Assembly: GCA_016195295.1 (NCBI GenBank)
Contig: JACPZV010000385.1
Coordinates: 1-10,471 of the forward strand
Source of the DNA: Acidobacteriota bacterium
GTDB lineage: Bacteria > Acidobacteriota > Vicinamibacteria > Vicinamibacterales > CAVVIG01
Direction: 5' to 3'
DNA length: 10,471 nucleotides
This document shows, one piece after another, positions 5,742 to 10,471 of the stretch. The translations under genes and the position numbers were made by a program. Within the stretch, counting starts at the first letter, position 1; each line of letters begins with the position of its first letter. The notes below the pieces were generated by a model. That model was not told where the DNA came from, searched no databases, and was given only the letters and a program-made list of their open reading frames with translations.

Positions 5742-6751
5742 CGCAGCCTGAACTCCATGGCGACCTCCACCATCACGTCCACGGCTTCACCTTGTTTGTG
5801 GGCGGGAGAGAATCGCCACTGCCGAACGGCCTGCACTGCCCGGTCGTTCAACCCGCCACCGAGGCCCTGCAAGATCTTCACGTCGCCCACCGATCCGTCG
5901 CGCCGCACGACGATTTCCATGACGACGTCGCCAGACAGCCCGCGCTGCCGCGCGTCTTCGGTGTAATCCGCTTTCACCTCGCGCAGCAGCCGCGGCGGAT
6001 CGATCCCGCTGCCAGGCCGATAGGGTCCGCCGCCGGTGCCGCCGCCCGACCCGGGACCGATTCCACTGCCGGTGCCGTCTCCGATTCCGGAGCCGACGCC
6101 GCTTCCGGCGCGACCACCTTTCCCCGGGCCGTGGCTGTCGACCTCCACGTCCGTCTGTTGAAGCACGCCGACGCGGGTCTGCAAGTCCGCTGGTGCGCTC
6201 ACTATCGGAGCGATGAGCGCCGGCAGCGGTTCGGCGTTGAGCGGCTTTGCCGTGGGCTCGATGGGCTTGGGTTCCTGATGCTCCGGCACCGGGCTGCTGA
6301 CCGTCCGGTTCCCTTCTATCAGCGCTTTCGGCGGCGGTGCCGGCTGCTCGAATCCGCTGCCGCCTCCGCCGCCGCCAGGTCCTGGCGTCGCGAGAAAAAC
6401 CAGCTGCATCGAGTCGACGAGGTGACTCGTGGCGTCGGAACTCGCGATTCTCGGCGCCTGGTTGAACGTCGCGATCATGACAAACGCCGCGAGCATCCCG
6501 GCGTGAACCGTGCTCGACACCGCGAACACTGGAGTCGACTGAAGGGCCTCCTCGGTCTCGAAGTGAATGGAGAACAACTTTTCCGCGTGCGCGCGTTGCG
6601 CCAGCGCGCGGCCCAGTCGCACGGCGTCAGCATGCCCGACGAAGAGTGAGCGTTGTTCCCCGAGGATCGCCCGCACGCGCGCCTCGGACACACCCGAGGC
6701 ACGGGCGATCTCACGCGCCGAATAGAGGTCCGTGGAGGGGGTGTGCGGCAT
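5738..6751 (-). CDS. TonB-family protein with N-terminal helix-turn-helix
   Basis: The 337-residue chain has an unusual order (numbering here counts from a TTG one codon upstream). Residues 10-33 (LYSAREIARASGVSEARVRA and on) look like a helix-turn-helix. A single membrane helix is at about 78-97 (VHAGMLAAFVMIATF). A Pro-rich, then Gly/Ser-rich spacer covers 115-250, long enough to cross the periplasm. A complete TonB C-terminal domain (251-338) has YTEDARQRGLSGDVVMEIVV and AVRQWRFSPA. TonB proteins normally pass proton-motive energy to outer-membrane receptors; the cytosolic HTH suggests DNA binding or protein contact instead of, or as well as, ExbB contact. ATG at 6751 is preferred over TTG at 6754; a GGGGA lies close upstream. 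It leads an overlapping three-gene unit. No ExbB/ExbD or receptor gene is in the window. Confidence 0.87.
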   Translation of the reverse strand: MPHTPSTDLYSAREIARASGVSEARVRAILGEQRSLFVGHADAVRLGRALAQRAHAEKLFSIHFETEEALQSTPVFAVSSTVHAGMLAAFVMIATFNQAPRIASSDATSHLVDSMQLVFLATPGPGGGGGGSGFEQPAPPPKALIEGNRTVSSPVPEHQEPKPIEPTAKPLNAEPLPALIAPIVSAPADLQTRVGVLQQTDVEVDSHGPGKGGRAGSGVGSGIGDGTGSGIGPGSGGGTGGGPYRPGSGIDPPRLLREVKADYTEDARQRGLSGDVVMEIVVRRDGSVGDVKILQGLGGGLNDRAVQAVRQWRFSPAHKQGEAVDVMVEVAMEFRLR

Positions 6752-6823
6752 CAATCCCCGTCATCAGCGAAGCAAAACGCTCGCCTATAGTTCTCGGCCT
6801 TTTCGCCTCACTTTTCCATCAAA

Positions 6824-6843
6824 GGGGACGGGTCTCCGTCCCC
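6824..6843. repeat. GGGGACGG palindrome (terminator-like or REP-like)
   Basis: GGGGACGG (6824-6831) and CCGTCCCC (6836-6843) form a perfect 8-bp stem with a GTCT loop, with AAA on the left and ATTTT on the right. By shape it could end transcription in either direction. However it lies between two divergent genes (TonB start at 6751, SDR start at 6871), where a terminator is not expected. It may be a REP-type palindromic element or may insulate the SDR promoter from upstream reads. The whole 6752-6870 gap holds no gene. Confidence 0.6.
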
Positions 6844-6858
6844 ATTTTGCCCCTGAGC

Positions 6859-6864
6859 TAGACT
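6859..6864 (+). promoter_or_regulatory. Candidate -10 box for the SDR gene
   Basis: TAGACT ends 6 nt before the ATG at 6871. No Shine-Dalgarno is visible between, and none would fit. This spacing is what a leaderless transcript would show. No clear -35 hexamer at the standard distance; that region holds the palindrome. Confidence 0.4.
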
Positions 6865-6870
6865 GACCGT

Positions 6871-7638
6871 ATGTCCTTCGCCAATAAAAGCATCATCGTG
6901 ACGGGCGCCACCAGCGGTATCGGCCGCGCGACCGCCGAAGCCTTCGGCCGCGGCGGCGCGTCCGTCGTACTGGTTGGACGTAATGACACCGTGTTGGTTG
7001 AGGTCGCGAATGCCATGCGCGGCGCTGGCGGACGCGCCGTGACGTGTTGCGCCGACGTGACCACAGACGGTGCGCCCGATCGCATCGTGGGCGCCGCCAT
7101 CGGCGCCTTCGGTCGCCTCGACGTGCTCGTCAACGCCGCCGGCGTGATCGCGAGCGGTGCGCTCGAAGCGACCACCGACGAGATCTGGGATGCGATGATG
7201 GCCGTGAATCTGCGCGCGCCGTTCCGGCTCATGCGCGCGGCCGCGCCCCATCTGAAGGCGAGCCACGGCGCCGTCGTCAACGTGTCCAGCGTCAACGGTC
7301 TGCGATCGTTTCCCGGCGTCCTCGCGTATTGCGTCAGCAAGGCCGGCGTCGATCACCTCACGCGCTGCGCGGCGATTGAAATGGCGCCGCTCGGCGTCCG
7401 CGTGAACGCGGTCAATCCGGGAGTGACCGTGACCAATCTGCATCGACGTTCGGGAATGGGGGAGGCGCAGTATGCCGCGTTTCTCGAGCGATCCAAAGAA
7501 ACGCACCCGCTCGGCCGACCTGGTGAGCCAGACGAAGTCGCGGAGCTCGTACTGTTTCTCGCCTCGGATCGCGCCGGATGGATGACTGGAGAAACGATCC
7601 CGATCGATGGGGGAAGGCATCTGACTTGTGCACGGTGA
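6871..7638 (+). CDS. Classical SDR-family oxidoreductase
   Basis: The 255-residue protein has the full classical short-chain dehydrogenase/reductase pattern and length. The coenzyme loop TGATSGIG is at 11-18, Arg37 after strand 2 favours NADP(H), Asp62 is in ADVT, and NAAG is at 88-91. The catalytic set is Asn113, Ser140, Tyr153 and Lys157 (AYCVSKAG). The C-terminal end has PGVTVTNL, a GRPGEPDEVAELVLFLAS segment and GETIPIDGGRH, as in the FabG/glucose-dehydrogenase branch. It is a cytosolic NAD(P)-dependent oxidation or reduction of a hydroxyl/keto group; the substrate is not evident, and no fatty-acid genes are nearby, so fabG is not claimed. It faces the methyltransferase gene with a 31-bp gap and is probably monocistronic. 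Confidence 0.93.
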   Translation: MSFANKSIIVTGATSGIGRATAEAFGRGGASVVLVGRNDTVLVEVANAMRGAGGRAVTCCADVTTDGAPDRIVGAAIGAFGRLDVLVNAAGVIASGALEATTDEIWDAMMAVNLRAPFRLMRAAAPHLKASHGAVVNVSSVNGLRSFPGVLAYCVSKAGVDHLTRCAAIEMAPLGVRVNAVNPGVTVTNLHRRSGMGEAQYAAFLERSKETHPLGRPGEPDEVAELVLFLASDRAGWMTGETIPIDGGRHLTCAR

Positions 7639-7669
7639 TCGTTGGCCAGGTAGGGCACGTGGGGCAGGC

Positions 7670-8251
7670 CTACCCGCCTTCTCTCGGTTTGATCCCTTCC
7701 ACGAACACCAGTCCGTCGCGTTCCGCCAGTGTTCGCGCCGACTTGAATCCTTCGGCTTCGAGCGCGACCGTCGCCTGACCCGACGCGACAAACGGCGGTC
7801 CGCTGTGCGCGCGCGTGAAGAGCGCGCCCAGGCCGCCGCGCGGGGCGGCGCCGATCATCACGGCGCGTCCACCCGGCCGCAGCACGCGCGCGATTTCACG
7901 GATCGCGGCCCCACGATCCTCGGCGCGCATCGTCGCGAGGAGCCCGGACGTTTCGTCCACCACGACGAGATCGAACGACGCATCCTCGTCTGGCAAACAC
8001 GTCGGTGGCGCCACGGCAATCTCGACGAGAACGCCCGCGTCGGCCGCGCCCTTGCGCGCGCGCGCGGCAGACGACTCGTCCGGCGCGACGAGCACGGCGC
8101 GCCCCGAGAGTCCGACTTTCCGGGCCACGGCCGCGAGGCGTCCGCCGTGCGCACAGCCGATCTGCAGGAGACGGTCGCCCATCTTCACGCCCGTCATGCT
8201 GACCACGAGGAGATGCGGGTTGTCGCGCCGCGTGAAGGGATTCAACGTCAT
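7670..8251 (-). CDS. Class I SAM-dependent methyltransferase
   Basis: With the start at ATG 8251 the product has 193 residues. The SAM-binding motif I is LLQIGCAHGG (28-37, in place of the common GCGTG), the acidic end of strand 2 is near VLVAPDES (53-60), strand 4 reads SFDLVVVDE (92-100), and ARVLRPGGRAVMIG (121-134) is the typical post-motif loop and strand 5. This is a Methyltransf_11-like core with little added sequence, so the substrate cannot be given. The open frame continues far upstream of 8251, but that part is the antisense of ino1 and crosses a heptamer repeat, so it is not used. A TAAACT box ends 7 nt before the chosen ATG. The gene is divergent from ino1 and convergent with the SDR. 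Confidence 0.85.
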   Translation of the reverse strand: MTLNPFTRRDNPHLLVVSMTGVKMGDRLLQIGCAHGGRLAAVARKVGLSGRAVLVAPDESSAARARKGAADAGVLVEIAVAPPTCLPDEDASFDLVVVDETSGLLATMRAEDRGAAIREIARVLRPGGRAVMIGAAPRGGLGALFTRAHSGPPFVASGQATVALEAEGFKSARTLAERDGLVFVEGIKPREGG

Positions 8252-8258
8252 TGCGACC

Positions 8259-8264
8259 AGTTTA
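8259..8264 (-). promoter_or_regulatory. Candidate -10 box for the methyltransferase gene
   Basis: On the minus strand TAAACT ends 7 nt before the ATG at 8251, with no ribosome binding site between. It supports the start choice and fits a leaderless transcript. Its -35 region would fall in the GACTGCC heptamer array shared with ino1. Confidence 0.4.
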
Positions 8265-8268
8265 CCGT

Positions 8269-8310
8269 GACTGCCGACTGCCGACTGGCGACTGACGACT
8301 GGCGACTGAT
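8269..8310. repeat. Heptamer tandem repeat (GACTGNC), six copies
   Basis: Six seven-base units follow without gaps: GACTGCC, GACTGCC, GACTGGC, GACTGAC, GACTGGC and GACTGAT. They fill most of the 72-bp gap between the divergent methyltransferase and ino1 genes and lie where the -35 regions of both would be. The last base is the first T of the ino1 -10-like box. This is similar in form to the heptanucleotide repeats known from cyanobacteria. Confidence 0.9.
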
Positions 8311-8315
8311 ATAGT
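8310..8315 (+). promoter_or_regulatory. Candidate -10 box for ino1
   Basis: TATAGT, one mismatch from TATAAT, ends 8 nt before the GTG start at 8324. The bases between (TCTCCTTC) contain no Shine-Dalgarno, so the mRNA may start at or next to the GTG. The ten bases TATAGTTCTC also occur at 6786-6795 upstream of the SDR. Confidence 0.5.
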
Positions 8316-8323
8316 TCTCCTTC

Positions 8324-9637
8324 GTGTCTACACCTGTTGACATTGCTCCTGCGCGCGGCAAACTCGGCGTGCTGCTGGTCGGCCTGGGCGCCGTCAGCAC
8401 GACGACGATCGCCGGCGTGCTCGCCATACGCAAGGGATTTGCGAAGCCGATCGGTTCGTTGACGCAGATGGGAACGGTCCGCCTCGGCAAGCGGACCGAG
8501 GGTCGTTCGCCGAAAATCGGCGACGTCGTCCCGCTCTCTTCGCTCGACGATCTCGTCTTCGGCGGATGGGACATCTTCAACGACGACTGCTACGCCGCCG
8601 CGCGCACGGCCGGCGTCATCGAGCCGGCCCTGCTCGAGAAGGTGCGTCCCGATCTCGAGAAGATACGCCCGTGGCCCTCCGTCTTCGATCAGCGGTACGT
8701 GAAGCGGCTGGACGGTCCGAACGTCAAGAAAGGCAAGAACAAGCGCGATCTCGCCGAGCAAGTGATGGCGGACATCCGTCGCTTCCAAGACGAGCACAAG
8801 CTCGATCGCCTGGTCATGGTCTGGTGCGGCAGCACTGAAGTGTTCATGACCGAGGCCGAAGCGCACGCATCGATGAAGAACTTCGAGCGCGCGCTCGAGG
8901 ACAACGATCCCGCCATCCCGTCAAGCATGGTCTATGCCTACGCCGCCATCCGCATGGGCATCCCGTACGCGAACGCGGCGCCGAATCTCACGGCCGACAT
9001 TCCGGCGCTCGTCGAACTGGCGGCGCACACGAAGTCGCCGCTCGCCGGCAAGGATCTGAAGACGGGCCAAACGCTGATCAAGACGATCGTCGCGCCCGGT
9101 CTCAAGGCGCGGCTGATCGGCGTCAAGGGCTGGTACTCGACCAACATCCTCGGCAATCGCGACGGGGAAGTGCTCGACGATCCCGAATCGTTCAAGACGA
9201 AAGAGGAGAGCAAGAAATCGGTTCTCGACTACATCCTGCAGCCGCAGTTGTATCCGGATCTCTACGAGAATCTCTGCCACGTGGTCCGGATCAACTATTA
9301 CCCGCCGCGCGGTGACAACAAGGAAGGCTGGGACAACATCGATCTCGTCGGGTGGCTCGGCTACCCGATGCAGTTGAAGATCAACTTCCTCTGCCGCGAC
9401 AGCATCCTGGCGGCGCCGATCGTGCTGGACGTCGCGCTATTTCTTGATCTGGCCAAGCGCGCCAACATGCACGGCATCCAAGAATGGCTGTCCTTCTACT
9501 TCAAGAGCCCCGTACACGCGCCCGGTCTGTACCCGGAGCACGATCTGTTCATTCAGCTGATGAAGTTGAAGAATACGCTGCGCTACCTCAAGGGCGAAGA
9601 GCTGATCACGCATCTGGGCCGTGAGTACTACGACTAG
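8324..9637 (+). CDS. ino1: myo-Inositol-1-phosphate synthase
   Basis: The 437-residue enzyme converts glucose 6-phosphate to 1L-myo-inositol 1-phosphate with bound NAD+, the first step to inositol and phosphatidylinositol lipids. The NAD-binding start is VGLGAVSTTTIAG (19-31). The central signature YSTNILGNRDGEVL (271-284) and KTKEESKKS (291-299) match the SNxLGNxDG and SKEISKS block of the yeast enzyme, giving Lys293 and Lys297 as likely active-site lysines; GDNK (Lys333), CRDSILAAPIVLD (357-369) and FKSPV (Lys394) give the rest. It is like the eukaryotic/Bacteroidota-type enzyme and not the actinobacterial short type. Start is GTG; a -10-like box ends 8 nt before it. The next gene overlaps its end by 17 bp, so the two are co-translated. 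Confidence 0.95.
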   Translation: MSTPVDIAPARGKLGVLLVGLGAVSTTTIAGVLAIRKGFAKPIGSLTQMGTVRLGKRTEGRSPKIGDVVPLSSLDDLVFGGWDIFNDDCYAAARTAGVIEPALLEKVRPDLEKIRPWPSVFDQRYVKRLDGPNVKKGKNKRDLAEQVMADIRRFQDEHKLDRLVMVWCGSTEVFMTEAEAHASMKNFERALEDNDPAIPSSMVYAYAAIRMGIPYANAAPNLTADIPALVELAAHTKSPLAGKDLKTGQTLIKTIVAPGLKARLIGVKGWYSTNILGNRDGEVLDDPESFKTKEESKKSVLDYILQPQLYPDLYENLCHVVRINYYPPRGDNKEGWDNIDLVGWLGYPMQLKINFLCRDSILAAPIVLDVALFLDLAKRANMHGIQEWLSFYFKSPVHAPGLYPEHDLFIQLMKLKNTLRYLKGEELITHLGREYYD

Positions 9638-10145
9638 TCCCAACTACACGCAGCCCGCGCTGATGGGCGGCGCGGTGATGGGCGTGCTCTCCGCGCTGCC
9701 GCTCATCGCCGCCGGCAACGTGTGCTGCTGCCTGTGGGTGGTCAGCGGCGGCCTCGTCGCGGCGTACGTGTTTCAGCAGAATCAGGCGGCGCCCATGGCC
9801 CCGGGCGACGGCGCGCTCGTCGGATTGCTCGCCGGACTGTTCGGTGCGTTCGTGCACCTCGTCCTCTCGATTCCGATCGACATCCTGATGGCGCCGATCG
9901 AACGCGCGATGACGCAGCGTTTCTTCGACATGGCCGGCGGCATGTCGCCCGAGGTGCGCGACATGTTCGATCGATTCGCGGGTTCGCGCGCCGAAGCCAG
10001 CGTCGGGATCATCCTCGTTCGCCGCGCCATTGCCTTCGTCTTCATGCTGTTCATCGGCGCGATGTTCTCGACCGTCGGTGGTCTGTTGGGCGCCGCGCTC
10101 TTCCGGAAACAGACGCCGGCCGTCGACGTCACTCCGACGAAGTAA
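9621..10145 (+). CDS. Four-TM membrane protein, unknown function
   Basis: The 174-residue protein starts at GTG 9621, inside the last codons of ino1 (17-bp overlap), so it is probably translated together with it. Hydrophobic segments are at about 13-33, 37-52, 65-86 and 129-161 (the last may be one long or two short helices). Three adjacent cysteines (35-37) are at the end of the first. A charged loop (92-128) with EVRDMFDRFAGSR separates the third and last segments. I recognise no catalytic motif, and it does not look like a CDP-alcohol phosphotransferase, the enzyme that would use inositol phosphate for lipid synthesis. The position suggests a role linked with inositol lipids or envelope, but this is from context only. 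Confidence 0.8.
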   Translation: MSTTTSPNYTQPALMGGAVMGVLSALPLIAAGNVCCCLWVVSGGLVAAYVFQQNQAAPMAPGDGALVGLLAGLFGAFVHLVLSIPIDILMAPIERAMTQRFFDMAGGMSPEVRDMFDRFAGSRAEASVGIILVRRAIAFVFMLFIGAMFSTVGGLLGAALFRKQTPAVDVTPTK

Positions 10146-10208
10146 TCCCGGCCGTCACTTGAATCGTCGATGGCGTTGCCCGATCAGTGGCCATCTCCCG
10201 ACGTTGAG

Positions 10209-10225
10209 ACGCCGCTGCGCGGCGT
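10209..10225 (+). terminator. Possible stem-loop after the ino1 operon
   Basis: ACGCCGC (10209-10215) and GCGGCGT (10219-10225) form a perfect 7-bp GC-rich stem with a TGC loop, 64 bp after the stop of the membrane-protein gene. No T-run follows, so it would be a weak or Rho-assisted stop at most. The rest of the 10146-10286 gap shows nothing else of note. Confidence 0.3.
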
Positions 10226-10286
10226 TGCACACAACGGCGTCTATCGCGCAACGAGCGAGAAGCCGAAAATTTGTGACGTGGAGTGG

Positions 10287-10471
10287 GTGTCTGTTCGGCG
10301 GCCGGTGGTGACTGGTGGCTGGTGGCTGGTGGCCGCGAGCGTGACGCTGTCTTCGCAGACGGCGCCGCAGCGGCCGGCGCTGCCGGCGCTGCCCTTGACG
10401 CAGCTCGACGATCGCGCGCCGGCGGCCGATCTCGACAACCGCACGTTTACGCTGACGTTCGCGCAGCCGGT
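10287..10471 (+). CDS. Exported protein, probably secretin/STN-type, 5' part
   Basis: The frame is open to the window edge and the gene continues beyond it. From GTG 10287 the product starts MSVRRPVVTGGWWLVAASVT, a basic n-region and hydrophobic core of a signal peptide, with a cut expected near LSSQT. A Pro/Ala linker then leads to LDNRTFTLTFAQPV, which resembles the opening strands of the short STN-like domain in acidobacterial PulD/secretin-type proteins, where ...FAQPVPxRDLL is common. This family call is from memory and from only 20 or so residues. The frame is open back to ATG 10170, but that longer N-terminus has no export signal at its front. The hydrophobic core is coded by a CTGGTGG repeat. 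Confidence 0.5.
   Translation, partial: MSVRRPVVTGGWWLVAASVTLSSQTAPQRPALPALPLTQLDDRAPAADLDNRTFTLTFAQP
10312..10332. repeat. CTGGTGG heptamer repeat within a signal-peptide region
   Basis: Three perfect CTGGTGG units, with partial units on both sides, read as Gly-Gly-Trp-Trp-Leu-Val in the coding frame. Three units equal seven codons, so gain or loss of one unit would shift the frame of the downstream gene, or move the usable start. Confidence 0.75.

Noticed and set aside
6786..6791. TATAGT as main SDR promoter
   Set aside because: It is 80 bp upstream with a strong hairpin between; TAGACT at 6859 is better placed. The shared ten-mer with the ino1 region is noted only as possible promoter similarity.
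7649..7674. GGTAGG/CCTACC inverted repeat between the convergent SDR and methyltransferase genes as a terminator
   Set aside because: Only 6 bp with a 14-base loop, overlaps a stop codon and has no T-run; too weak to list.
6808..7791. Long minus-strand open frame opposite the SDR
   Set aside because: It is antisense to a complete SDR gene with all motifs, and its own product is low-complexity Arg/His-rich.
8269..8310. CRISPR array
   Set aside because: Units of 7 bp with no spacers; a plain tandem repeat.
8252..8866. Upstream extension of the methyltransferase frame to a 398-residue protein
   Set aside because: The extra part is antisense to ino1, crosses the heptamer array and has no match to the fold; ATG 8251 has a promoter-like box in front.
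10170..10286. N-terminal extension of the last gene from ATG 10170
   Set aside because: The added 39 residues hold no signal or domain and include a stem-loop; a start at 10287 gives a normal signal peptide. Not fully excluded.

Overview
The window reads as a chromosomal segment of a high-GC soil- or sediment-type Acidobacteriota, most likely near the Vicinamibacteria. The best marker is the von Willebrand factor A protein at 4013-5122, which has the form of the 'VWFA-related Acidobacterial domain' family. The HTH-TonB protein, short heptamer repeat arrays between genes and a lack of clear Shine-Dalgarno sequences at several starts agree with this. The placement is inferred from gene content, not from a marker-gene tree.

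Layout. (1) 1-1150, plus strand: the last codons of a PIN-domain (VapC-like) gene, an 8-bp tandem repeat, a phospholipase/carboxylesterase-type hydrolase that has lost its C-terminal end, and a GNAT acetyltransferase that begins where the hydrolase homology stops. (2) 1140-3902, minus strand: a compact run with a ZIP metal transporter, a ferritin-like/VIT1 iron transporter (MbfA type), a truncated BON domain and a small alpha/beta hydrolase of the KANL3/Tex30 type. The first two suggest metal uptake and iron export or detoxification. (3) 3903-4012: a long hairpin built from inverted ATTGCGG-type heptamers. (4) 4013-6751, minus strand: three overlapping genes for an HTH-TM-TonB protein, a two-TM protein with an extracytoplasmic domain, and a secreted VWA protein. 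This is probably one envelope-associated unit. (5) 6871-7638, plus: a classical SDR oxidoreductase. (6) 7670-8251, minus: a small class I methyltransferase, convergent with the SDR. (7) 8324-10145, plus: myo-inositol-1-phosphate synthase (ino1) overlapping a four-TM membrane protein. (8) From about 10287 to the window edge: the start of an exported protein, probably secretin-like.

Two genome-scale patterns stand out. First, four genes with no visible ribosome binding site (ZIP, SDR, methyltransferase, ino1) each have a TANNNT -10-like box ending 5-8 nt before the start codon, the arrangement expected for leaderless transcripts. Second, short tandem arrays of 7- or 8-bp units sit at gene starts (95-131, 8269-8310, 10312-10332), with a related inverted array at 3913-4011. 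At least two genes are visibly damaged (hydrolase at 127, BON at 1813-2028), so small deletions have occurred next to such repeats. No mobile-element gene, tRNA, rRNA or CRISPR array was seen. I found no clear defence system; the least familiar unit is the HTH-TonB / two-TM / VWA operon.
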